In this document: positions 1-9,498 of the stretch, piece by piece
How positions within the stretch are numbered: the stretch's first letter is position 1
Layout: each line of letters begins with the position of its first letter
Origin: Closterium sp. Naga37s-1
Taxonomy: Eukaryota > Streptophyta > Zygnematophyceae > Desmidiales > Closteriaceae
DNA: 64,000 nt
NCBI GenBank assembly: GCA_947471745.1
Contig: CANJKZ010000068.1
Span: 3,735,501 to 3,799,500, forward strand
Direction of reading: 5' to 3'
The notes under the pieces: generated by a model
Told to the model about the DNA's origin: nothing
Databases searched by the model: none
Seen by the model: the letters and a program-made list of their open reading frames with translations, nothing else
Made by a program: the position numbers and the translations under genes

Positions 1-592
1 CGTGTCCTTGCCTTCTCTTTTCCAGATAAATAGGGATGGGTCCAATTCGGATTGCACCATGTCCAGCTCCAACAGGACACCCCGTAAGTGCTGATGCCAC
101 AAGCGTGGTGCTTGTTTCAGACCGTATACACTGCGCTTGAGTTTCCAGACCTTGTCTCCGTCCCGCCTTGGCTCTGGTGGTCTCACGTATACGTCCCGGT
201 CGATTGGAGCGTATAGGAATGCATTGGAGATGTCCAGTTGCACCACCTTCCGCTTCGTAGCAGATGCACCAGCGACGAACATGCGAGAGGTAGGTCCTTG
301 GCTGACTGGTGCATACGTCTCATCGTATGTTCCCCATGTCTGTCCACATCCCTTGACCACCCAGCGCGCTTTGAACCGGTTTGGCTGTCCGTGCTCATCT
401 CGTTTCACCCTTAAGACGACTCCTTCCGTCAGCACTGGCGTTCCCTTCGGTACGTCCGCTCTGTCCACCACTTCGTATGCTTCCAGCTCATCGAACTTGG
501 CCAATTCTGCATCCACAGCGGCTTGCCAAAGAGGTGCGTACGGGTCCTTGGTCATTTCCTGAAGTGTTTTTGGCTCTTTGTATGTCAGCTCC
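1..592 (-). pseudogene. Element E reverse transcriptase, N-terminal part
   Basis: The minus strand reads as a copia-type reverse transcriptase (RVT_2). It has a PLWQAAVDAEL start block, LRVKRDEHGQPNRFKARWV, the VQLDISNAFLYAPIDRDVYV segment with the first catalytic aspartate region, and the KLKRSVYGLKQAPRLWH block. The second catalytic motif (YVDD) would lie to the left of the window. The sequence differs clearly from the A1/C/D reverse transcriptase, so E belongs to another copia lineage. Confidence 0.88.
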
Positions 593-719
593 TGTCAAAC
601 TTATATGCTATAGTCTGTGTAGGCTGTAGTGGGGTTGACAATATGGGGTACAACACTTTTAGCTTTTCCTACTTGTACCCACCTGTTTCCTAGTGCATTC
701 ATTCCTCGTTATTCTCACA
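593..719 (+). repeat. 5' LTR of A1
   Basis: It starts TGTCAAAC and ends TTCTCACA. It matches 6679-6805 over its full length with a single visible difference (ctgtag versus ctatag). Confidence 0.93.
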
Positions 720-733
720 TGGTATAGAGCAGG
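720..733 (+). other. Primer binding site of A1
   Basis: TGGTATAGAGCAGG directly follows the LTR. It differs from the canonical TGGTATCAGAGC seen in element E, while the first six bases are the same. Confidence 0.65.
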
Positions 734-869
734 TTCCCTAGTGGGACCGTTTCTTCCTAAGGGCCCACCATTAAAAAAAAAATTCCTAACCTGCCCGAAG
801 CGCGCCTCGCGCTTTGACCTGCCCTACCCTTTCGCGGCCCCTTAGTGGCCTGCCCTACTCCTGAGGCCC

Positions 870-1300
870 ATCTCGGCCCCTTAGCGGCCCCTTCGTGGCC
901 CCTTAGCGGCCCCTTCGCGGCCCCTTCGCGGCCCCTTCACGGCCCCTTCGCGGCCCCTTAGCGGCCCCTTCGCGGCCCCTTCACGGCCCCTTCGCGGCCC
1001 CTTAGCGGCCCCTTCGCGGCCCCTTCCGGCCCCTTTGCGGCCCCTTCGCGGCCCCTTCACGGCCCCTTCACGGCCCCTTCGCGGCCCCTTCGCGGCCCCT
1101 TCACGGCCCCTTCGCGGCCCCTTAGCGGCCCCTTCGCGGCCCCTTCACGGCCCCTTATCGGCCCCTTCGCGGCCCCTTCGCGGCCCCTTCGCGGCCCCTT
1201 CACGGCCCCTTCGCGGCCCCTTCGCGGCCCCTTCACGGCCCCTTCACGGCCCCTTCGCGGCCCCCTCGCGGCTCCCTTCGCGGCCCCTTCGCGGCCCCGC
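870..1300 (+). repeat. 12-bp GC-rich array in the A1 leader
   Basis: About 35 imperfect copies of ggccccttcgcg (variants tcac, tagc) lie between the primer binding site and the coding region. Because 12 is a multiple of 3, long spurious Pro/Arg or Gly/Arg reading frames are open on both strands. I do not regard them as genes. Confidence 0.85.
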
Positions 1301-1547
1301 CCCGCTGCCCGTAGCGGCCCCGCCCTGTCGCCAGTCGCGGCCCCGCCCCGTGGCCAGTCGCGGCCCCGCCCCGTCGCCAGTCGCGGCCCCGCCCCGTCGC
1401 CAGTCGCGGCCCCGCCCCGTTGCCCCTGCCTCGTCGCGACGCCTCCACGGGACCCGCGCGTCGCCCCCGCCTCGTCGCGACGCCCCTGCGGGACCCGCGT
1501 GGCTTCACCCCTGCCCGCCGCGGCGCCCTTCCCTAACCCGCGCCCTG

Positions 1548-1955
1548 GAGCAGCCGCCGCTGCAGCAGCCGCCCCTGCAGCAGCCGCCCCTGGAGCAGCC
1601 GCCACTACAGCAGCCACCCCTGGAGCAGTCGCCCCTGCAGCAGCCGCCCCTGAAGCAGCCGCCCCTGGAGCAGCCGCCACTGCAGTAGCCGCCCCTGGAG
1701 CAGCCACCCCTGCAGCAGCCGCCCCTGGAGCAGCCACCCCTGCAGCAGCCGCCCCTGGAGCAGCCGCCACTGCAGCAGCCGTCCCTGGAGCAGCCGCCCC
1801 TGCAGCAGCCGCCCTTGGAGCAGCCGCCCCTGCAGCAGCCGCCCCTGGAGCAGCCGCCACTACAGCAGCCGCCCCTGGAGCAGCCGCCCCTGGAGCAGCA
1901 GCCCCTGCAGCAGCCGCCCCTGCAGCAGCCGCCCCTGGAGCAGCCGCGGAGCCCT
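1548..1955 (+). repeat. 15-bp array in A1
   Basis: About 27 copies of cagccgcccctggag-type units give Pro/Leu/Gln, Ala-rich or Gly/Ala reading frames by frame. Position suggests a degenerate low-complexity gag or leader region. C carries a Gly-rich tract in the equivalent position. Confidence 0.75.
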
Positions 1956-2480
1956 CGCCCTACAGTGGTAGCGGCCTCGCCATTGCCGCCGTCGTACGCC
2001 TGCCCTTCTCGCCACTGGTGAGCACTGCCATGCCCGTACTGCTGTTACTGCTGCTCTTGCTGCTACTACTCTTTCTACTGCTACTGCTGCTCCTGGCGTG
2101 GCCAGATGCAGCTCCAGCGCCGTCCGCGTGAGTCCCTCGCCCCCCCAACAGCTTCGTGAGTGGTACGCTAGTTTGGGTTGTAGGGGTGGCCGCGCTGCGA
2201 CTACTGCTATTGCTACTGCTGCTGCTACTGCGGCTACCACTGCTCCTGCTGCTCCTGGCGGTGGCCAAATGCAGCTCCAGCGACGTCCGCGTGAGTCCCT
2301 CACGCCCCAGCAGCTTCGTGAGTGGTACGCTACTTGGGGTTGTCGGGGTGGCCGTAGTGGGAGTCGTCCTGGAGTGAGTAGTTCGGCAGCTGCTTGTGGT
2401 GGCCAGGTGCAGGTGCAGCGTCGTCCGTGCGCGGTCCTTTCGCCCCAGCAGCTTCGTGAGTGGTACGCTCAGCGTGAAGG

Positions 2481-2637
2481 GTACTGCTCGCTGTCCGTAC
2501 GTCATTCGCACTGGTGCTCGGACTGGTCAGCCTTACGGGACGTTTGGTCCCAGCAGCTTCGTGAGTGGTACTGCTCGCTGTCCGTACGTCATTCGCACTG
2601 GTGCTCGGACTGGTCAGCCTTACGGGACGTTTGGTCA
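2481..2637 (+). repeat. 87-bp-period duplication near the A1 gag/pol border
   Basis: A 70-bp segment at 2481-2550 recurs without visible difference at 2568-2637. The piece between them again carries the QQLREW coding block that also occurs near 2150, 2310 and 2450. The equivalent block is present once in C (QQLREWYAARQRG, near 15904-15945 on the minus strand). Confidence 0.85.
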
Positions 2638-5600
2638 CGCGGAGTCCCGCTGCTTCGCCCGTCTGAGCGACGCCTGGCGTACGGAGTTTGGCGACGCGGC
2701 TGAGCTCCCCGACTGGGTGGAGCTGCTTAGGCTGAGGGTAGATATCTATACTCTTGACTATGATGCTATCCTCACTGCCATGTATGCATTGCCTACTATT
2801 GATGAGGGTGACTGTTACCTGTGTGTTCCGCCTGACCCGGGCATTGAGACTGCTGCTCTAGGTGCTGGTGAGGCTGCTGCTCTAGGTGCTAGTGCGTCTG
2901 CTGCTCCAGGTGCTGGTGCGTCTGCTGCCCCAGGTGCTGGTGAGTCTGCTCTCTCAGGTACCACGTCGGCTCAGGCCTTACACACCTTCACCCTTGACTC
3001 GGGTGCTTCCCGCTCCTTCTTTTGAGACCGCACCACACTCACGCCGCTTAGTCGGCCAGTTGCGGTCTCCCTGGCAGACCCCTCTGGGGGTCCTGTCCTT
3101 GCCCACTTCTCCACTCTCTTACCGTGTCTGGCGGCCCCTTCTGGCACCCTGTCATGTCTTTACCTCCCCTCGTTCTCTACGAACTTGGTGAGTGGTGCTG
3201 ATCTACAGGATGGGGGGGTTGACCAGTTCACTCCTGCGAGTCAGCGAGTGACCCACTGCACGTGTGCTCGGACGGGCCGACACTTGGCCACGTTTACCCG
3301 TCAGCCGGGGTCGAGCCTGTACACACTGACTACTGAGTCTCCTCCGGTTGCTGCGTCTGGTCAGGTAGCTGCGTCGGGTCAGGTGTTTGCTGCAGCGTCC
3401 AGGTCTGGTCCTGAGTCTGCCCCCTGCCCGTGTCGTCTCCTGTCTCACCAGACTCTCCTCTGGCACCACCGCCTTCGTCACCCCTCCCTGCCTCGTCTCC
3501 GAGGCATGGCCTCCCGTGTCCTTGTCTCTGGTCTCCCCCGGTCCCTCCCTCCTCTTCCTCCGGGGCCTGCCCCTACCTGCGTTCCCTGCGTCGAGGGGCG
3601 GCAGCGCGCCGCTCCTCACTCCTCCGAGTTTCCTCCTACAGAGGCTCCGCTGCAGACACTTCACCTGGACGTGTGGGGCCCCGCCTGCGTCCGTGGACAG
3701 GGTCACGAGCGTTACTTCCTACTGGTCCTTGACGACTACTCGCGTTACACCACAGTCTTCCCCTTGCGCAGCAAGGGTGAGGTCACTGAGGTGTTGATCG
3801 ACTGGATCCGCGCAGCTCGTCTCCAGCTCAGAGAGAGTTTCGGCTCGGACTTTCCTGTTCTGCGTCTGCACTCCGACAGAGGCAGAGAGTTTTCCTCTGG
3901 CCTTCTGGGAGCCTTCTGTCGTGCACAGGGCATCCGCCAGACGTTCACGCTTCCGGCCTCCCCACAGCAAAATGGGATTGCTGAGCGCCGCATTGGCATG
4001 GTCATGGACGTCGCTCATACGTCCATGATTCATGCGGCTGCTCCCCATTTTCTGTGGCCGTTCGCGGTTCAGTACGCGGCGCATCAGATCAACCTTCAGC
4101 CCCGAGTCTCCTTGCCGGAGACCTCCCCTACTCTGCGGTGGACGGGGAAGGTTGGCGATGCGTCTGCGTTTCGTGTCTGGGGATCTCGGGCTTTTGTCCG
4201 CGACTTGTCTGCGGACAAGCTGTCCCCCCGTGCTGTTCCCTGCGTCTTCCTTAGCTTCCCCCCTGACGCGCCTGGTTGGCAGTTTTACCACTCCACCTCG
4301 CGCTGTGTTCTGTCCTCCCAGGACGTCACGTTTGACGAGTCGGTTCCTTACTACCGTCTCTTCCCCTACCGCACTGCGCCCCTCCCCCCGCCGCCGCTCT
4401 TCCTCGCGCCAGGTCCTCCTGCGGTCCCAGGCACGCACCAGATGGCGCTGCGTCCTTCGTGCTGCCAGTCCTACTGTCACGCGTCTTCTGGCTACTGCTG
4501 TCACTGACCCTTCCTTTGAGTCCACTGCTGCGTCTGCCTTAGTTGCTGAGCTTGTCGACTTTGCTGCTCGCTGTCGTCTAGACTACGCTGCTAGTCTTGT
4601 TGCTGAGTCTGAGTCTGTCTGTCCTCCGTCCGTCGGGGGTGAGTGTGCTCTTAGCACGGACGTCTTTGAGGACAGGCAAGAGGAGTTCCAGAGTTTTGCT
4701 GCTGCTTTGCCTCATCTCGTGTCCATGCTGATTGCACTTGAGGGAGACCCGGATGCGCTAGACATCCCGACTCCTCGATCGTACGCTGAGGCGATCGAGG
4801 GTCCCTACTCCTCACAGTGGCAGTCAGCCATGGACGCAGAGATGGCTTCCTGGAAGTCCACAGGCACCTACGTCGACGAGGTTCCCCCACCTGGGGCGAA
4901 CATCGTCAGTGGCATGTGGATTTTCAGGGTGAAGCGGCCGCCGGGTTCTCCGCCTGTCTTCAAGGCGCGTTACGTGGCTCGAGGCTTCAGTCAGCGGCAG
5001 GGAGTTGACTACTTTCAGACCTTCTCTCCCACCCCGAAGATGACCACTCTTCGGGTGCTGCTGCACATAGCCGCTCAGCGCGACTACGAGCTTCACTCTC
5101 TTGACTTCAGCACAGCTTTCTTGCAGGGCAGCCTGCACGAGGAGATCTGGCTGCGCCGCCCACCTGGCTTCACTGGGTCGTTTCCTCCTGGTACCCAGTG
5201 GAGCCTCCGGCGGCCAGTCTACGGTCTCCGCCAGGCGCCCCGTGAGTGGCACGACACATTGAGGACTACACTTGCGGCTCTTGGGTTTGCTCCTTCTACT
5301 GCCGACCCGTCGCTGTTTCTACGCACCGACACCTCTTTGCCGCCGTTCTACATCCTCGTGTACGTCGACGACTTGGTCTTTGCCACTGCTGACACTGCTG
5401 GACTCGCCCACGTGAAGTCCGAGCTGCAGAAGAGACACACGTGCACAGACCTGGGTGAACTGCGCAGCTACCTTGGCTTGCAGATCACCCGGGACAGAGC
5501 ACAGCGCACCATTACCCTGACTCAGTCACACATGGTGCAGCAGGTCCTTCAGCGCTTCGACTTCACGTACTCCTCGCCTCAGGCCACTCCTCTGTCTACT

Positions 5601-6170
5601 CGCCACTCGCTCTCAGCTCTGCCTTCGGATGAGTCCGTAGAGCCGAGTGGCCCGTACCCAGAGCTTGTTGGCTGCCTCATGTACCTGATGACCTGCACTC
5701 GACCTGACCTTGCATACCCTCTTAGCATTTTGGCACGCTATGTTGCTCCTGGGAGACACCGACCAGAGCACATGGCTGCAGCGAAGAGGGTGTTGCGCTA
5801 CTTGTGCAGTACGTCGGGCATGGGGCTAGTACTTGGAGGGCGGCGTTCAGTGGTCCTCACAGGTCACGCAGACGCTTCTTGGGCTGACGACCAGGCTACG
5901 CAGCGGTCGTCACAGGGTTACACCTTCAGCCTTGGTTCCGGCTCTGTTTCGTGGCGGTCTACCCGCTCGTCTTCTGTTCTCGGCTCCAGCTGTGAGGCTG
6001 AGATCTACGCAGGGGCCATGGCTGCACAGGAGCTACGCTGGCTCACCTACCTGCTGACTGACCTAGGAGAGCCGCCTAGTTCTCCTCCAGTTCTGTACGT
6101 AGACAACAAGGCCATGCTGGCCTTGTGTCGGGAGCACAGACTGGAGCACAGAACGAAGCACATTGCTCTT

Positions 6171-6308
6171 TGTCAGAATCCCAACCACTAGACCATTGGG
6201 ATAAAAGGGCTTGTTAAGTAGCGGGTCAGTGCGCCCATAACCCCCCAGGCCAACGTGCCTGTAACCCTTCCCTAGGATCAATCGGGGATCTCCAGTGGAC
6301 CTCTGACA
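6171..6308 (+). mobile_element. 138-bp solo-LTR-like insert within the A1 RNase H region
   Basis: The insert starts TGTCAGA and ends TCTGACA, a perfect 7-bp terminal inverted repeat with TG...CA ends. It is flanked by the 5-bp direct repeat ctctt (6166-6170, 6309-6313). The uninterrupted site is seen in D (near 21365) and C. Near its left end, on the minus strand, it contains about 28 nt resembling the 5' half of tRNA-Glu (box-A-like TGGTCTAGTGG). Size and ends fit a solo LTR or a very small terminal-repeat element. Confidence 0.78.
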
Positions 6309-6670
6309 CTCTTCGCTACTTCCTTGCTCGTGAGCTGCAGCAGCGTGGTCAGCTGCGCCTTGCTTATGTGGCCTCTCAGGCCAACACTGCTGATATCTTT
6401 ACCAAGGCACTTCCGCCTTGTGATCATCAGTGCTTTTGTACGATGCTAGGTCTTGTGCCTACTTGGCCTCACTTGCTCACTACTTGACCTTGCTTGTTCT
6501 GTGATCCATCTATACCTGCACTTGCTTGTTTACCTTTATATATATAATCTTGCATGTGAACTGGCCTTGAACTTGTGCTCGGAATGTGTGGTGACGTTGT
6601 GATCCACCCTGAGCTTACTGTGCTTTGCTTGACTGGTCTTGTGACCTCTTGTTCTCCCCCACTTTGCCTA

Positions 6671-6805
6671 TGGGGGTGTGTCAAACTTATATGCTATAGT
6701 CTGTGTAGGCTATAGTGGGGTTGACAATATGGGGTACAACACTTTTAGCTTTTCCTACTTGTACCCACCTGTTTCCTAGTGCATTCATTCCTCGTTATTC
6801 TCACA
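6671..6805 (+). repeat. Polypurine tract and 3' LTR of A1
   Basis: TGGGGGTG (6671-6678) is the purine tract directly before the LTR at 6679-6805. The LTR ends in TTCTCACA, followed by the target duplication gctcc. Confidence 0.9.
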
Positions 6806-7641
6806 GCTCCACCATGGGGACGCCGGTTGCTGCACATCCCAGCACGTTCTGCTGCTGCAAGTTGGGAAACTGTGTGACTGTTAGTCCTGCCTGCCGCCTC
6901 CCAAGCAGTACGTCCAGGCCTGTCATGTTGTCCGTCCCTTGTCCTTCTCCAAGCACTGTTACCGTTGGGTTGAAGTGAACCCGCCGTGGCGGCACGTCAG
7001 GAGCAGCCAGCGGGATCCCATCGGGTGGGTAGGCAAAGTCATAGAGATGACTTGCGTCATTGTCTGGTTCGTTGTTGTCTGCACCTTCCCAAACAGAGAT
7101 GCCTGCCGCTGGTAAGTCACTTGTCGTTGTCTCTTCTCTTGGATCGGCTTCACTAGCTGCTGGTGAGTCTTCTTGAGCGGTGTCATTTGCCTTAGTTCCA
7201 TGTTGTTCTGCTGTAGCGGCGTCAGAGGATGATGGGGAGGAAGTGTGGGATGCGGGAAACGAGTCAAATGCTGACCCAACGCCGTCTCCCCCTGAAATCC
7301 ACTCCGAGATATGAGGTGAGACTTCATCCATGTACCGTTGGCGTTCGAGCAGGGACTCGACGTCTGGGAGCATGAGGTCGTCAAAGAAACGAGCTGAGCG
7401 TGTGTCCGTGTCGACGTCGCTTGCCAAGTCCCGGACGATCCATGCCTTGCGTGAGTTAGAGAGGCCGAGAAACATGCATGCCCGTCCTCGTTGCTCAAAC
7501 TTCCCGAAGCTACCTTGGGGAGGGAGATAGTAGCAGAGGCATCCGAAGGTCCTTGCCATGGAGACATTTGCAGCCTTCCCCGTCATCATGAAATACGGTG
7601 AGTGTGCGGAGGGGTTGCTACTGCAGCTGATGCGGTTGTGT
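6806..7641 (-). pseudogene. Element E integrase C-terminus and linker to reverse transcriptase
   Basis: This block continues the E frame from the D insertion site. It encodes the copia integrase C-terminal part, with PYFMMTGKAANVSMARTFGC and a glycine/aromatic stretch (ACMFLGLSNSRKAWIV). An acidic, serine-rich linker typical of the region between integrase and reverse transcriptase follows. It ends at the A1 insertion with GVPMVE, and the frame resumes without loss at 592. No internal stop was seen. It is classed as a pseudogene only because the parent gene is split by insertions. Confidence 0.85.
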
Positions 7642-7779
7642 TGTCAGATTTATATGACATAGCTACTGTAGGCTATAGTGGGGTAGCACATATGGGGTAC
7701 AGTTTTCTAGGGTTTGCTTTTGTACCCAACTTTCCCTTAGTCAATTCATTCCTCATTTCTTCTCATGGTATAGAGCAGG
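7642..7779 (+). repeat. 5' LTR and primer binding site of D
   Basis: The LTR 7642-7765 starts TGTCAGATTTATATGAC and ends TTCTCA, lacking the final CA found in A1 and C. The primer binding site TGGTATAGAGCAGG follows at 7766-7779. Confidence 0.9.
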
Positions 7780-7904
7780 TTCCCTAGTGGGAACGCTTCC
7801 TTGGGCCCACCACTGAAACCTTTTTTTTTCTGACCGGAGCGACAGTCGCTCCTGCCCGAGGCGCGCCTTGTGGGCCGCCCTTCTGTCGAGCTCTCTTAGA
7901 GGCC

Positions 7905-8170
7905 CCTCTCACGGCCCCTCGCGCCACCCTTAGCGGCCCCGTCGCCGCCCCTAGCGGCCCCGTTGCCGGCCTTCCAGGCCCCTAGCGGCCCCATTGCCGC
8001 CCCTACGCGGCCCCGTAGCCGCCCCTAGCGGCCCTGTCGCCGCCCTTAGCGGCCCCGTTGCCGCCTCCCTCCCTACGCGGCCCCGTTGCCGCCCCTACGC
8101 GGCCCCATCGCCGCCCCTAGCGGCCCCGTCGCCGCCCCTACGCGGCCCCGTCGCCGCCCCTAGCGGCCGC
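7905..8170 (+). repeat. GC-rich leader repeats of D
   Basis: Imperfect units of about 19 bp of the type ccgcccctagcggccccgt replace the 12-bp array seen at the same place in A1. No gene is supported here. Confidence 0.75.
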
Positions 8171-9164
8171 TCAGTCGGCCGGTTGCGGTCTCCCTGGCAG
8201 ACCCCTCTGGGGGTCCTGTCCTTGCTCACTTCTCCACTGTCCTCCCGTGTCCGGCGGCCCCCTCTGGCACCCTGTCTGGTCTTTACCTCCCCTCGTTCTC
8301 TACGAACTTGGTGAGTGGTGCTGACCTACAGGATGCGGGGGTTCACCAGTTCACTCCTGCGAGTCAGCGGGTGACCCACTGCACGGACGCTCGGACAGGC
8401 CGACACCTGGCCACGTTTACACGTCGGCCGGGGTCGAGCCTGTACACACTGACCACTGCGTCTCCTCCAGTCACTGCGTCTGGTCAGGTAGCTGCGTCGG
8501 GTCAGGTGTTTGCTGCAGCGTCCAGGTCTGGTCCTGAGTCTGCCCCCTGTTCGTGTCGCCTCCTGTCTCACGAGACTCTCCTCTGGCACCACCGCCTTGG
8601 TCACCCCTCCCTACTTCGTCTCCGAGGCATGGCCTCCCGTGTCCTTGTCTCTGGTCTTCCCCGGTCCCTCCCTCCCCTTCCTCCGGGGCCTGGCCCTACC
8701 TGCGTCCCCTGTGTCGAGGGGCGGCAGCGGGCTGCCCCTCACTCCTCCCAGTTTCCTCCGACAGAGGCCCCGCTGCAGACGCTTCACATGGACGTGTGGG
8801 GCCCGGCCCGCGTCCGTGGACAGGGTCACGAGCGCTACTTCCTGCTGGTGGTTGACAACTACTCGCGTTACACCATAGTCTTCCCCTTGCGCAGCAAGGG
8901 TGATGTCACTGAGGTGTTGATCGACTGGATCTGCGCAGCTCGTCTCCAGCTCAGGCAGAGCTTCGGCTCGGACTTTCCTGTTCTGCGTCTGCACTCTGAC
9001 AGAGGTGGAGAGTTCTCCTCTGGCCTTCTGCGAGCCTACTGTCGTGCACGAGGCATCCGCCAGACCTTCACGCTTCCGGACTCTCCACAGCAAAATGGGA
9101 TTGCTGAGCGCCGCATTGGCATGGTCATGGACGTCGCCCGTACGTCCATGATGCATGCGGCTGC
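8170..9164 (+). pseudogene. D pol, GAG-pre-integrase and integrase N-terminal part
   Basis: The reading frame is open from about 8308. It covers the segment after the protease, the LLWHHRLGHPSLLRLRG and CVPCVEGRQ zinc-binding blocks, the integrase aspartates (DVWGPARV, LHSDRGGEFSSG) and SPQQNGIAERR, ending at the C insertion (target gctgc, 9160-9164). The frame continues at 18152. The protease active-site motif is absent because of the upstream deletion, so no natural start codon for a full polyprotein is left. Confidence 0.88.
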
Positions 9165-9291
9165 TGTGAGAATAGAAACGAGAATGAAATGACTAAGGGA
9201 AAGTTGGGTACAAATGTAAACCCTAGAAAACTGTACCCCATATGTGCTACCCCACTATAGCCTACAGTAGCTATGTCATATAAATCTGACA
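9165..9291 (-). repeat. 3' LTR of C
   Basis: On the minus strand it reads TGTCAGATTTATATGAC to TTCTCACA. The purine-rich tract TATGGGGGTG lies just before it in the element's sense (complement of 9292-9301). Confidence 0.92.
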
Positions 9292-9498
9292 CACCCCCAT
9301 AGGCAAAGTGGGGGAGAACAAGGGGTCACAAGACCAGTCAAGCAAAGCAAAGCAAGCTCAGGGTGGATCACAAAGTCACCACACATTCCGAGCACAAGTT
9401 CAAGGCCACAAGGCCAGTTCACATGCAGGATTACATATATATATAAGGCTAGACAAGCAAGAGCAGGTGTATATGTATATGCAACAGTACAAACAAGG

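Larger units (their letters stand above)
2396..6487 (+). pseudogene. A1 pol remnant (protease, integrase, RT, RNase H)
   Basis: Visible in order: a degenerate zinc-finger-like segment that has lost a cysteine present in C; the protease motif LDSGASRSFF, directly followed by TGA at 3023-3025 where C has an arginine codon; GAG-pre-integrase (LLWHHRLRHPSLPRLRG, CVPCVEGRQ); integrase core (DVWGP, LHSDRGREFSSG, SPQQNGIAERR); a linker reduced by deletions near 4422 and 4455, which shift the frame; the RVT_2 reverse transcriptase with YVDDLVFATAD; and RNase H (HADASWADDQAT). At 6171-6308 an insert stops the frame, and the RNase H tail resumes to a TGA at 6485-6487. Compared with C and D, the repeat-rich linker (GGAEPGG units) is missing. 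Confidence 0.9.
593..6805 (+). mobile_element. Ty1/copia element A1, complete with both LTRs, coding region decayed
   Basis: Two 127-bp LTRs (593-719, 6679-6805) differ at one position that I can see, and the element is flanked by the 5-bp duplication gctcc (588-592, 6806-6810). It lies inside element E. The family has very short LTRs (124-127 bp) for its length. Members in this window are A1, D and C. A1 lost a recognisable gag and carries a nonsense codon, two deletions in the integrase-RT linker and a small LTR-like insert, so it cannot make a full polyprotein. Confidence 0.92.

Noticed and set aside
1035..2131. Pro/Arg-, Ala- and Gly-rich frames on both strands of the A1 leader
   Set aside because: Composition and unit lengths divisible by 3 explain the open frames. 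No conserved gag block is seen in them.
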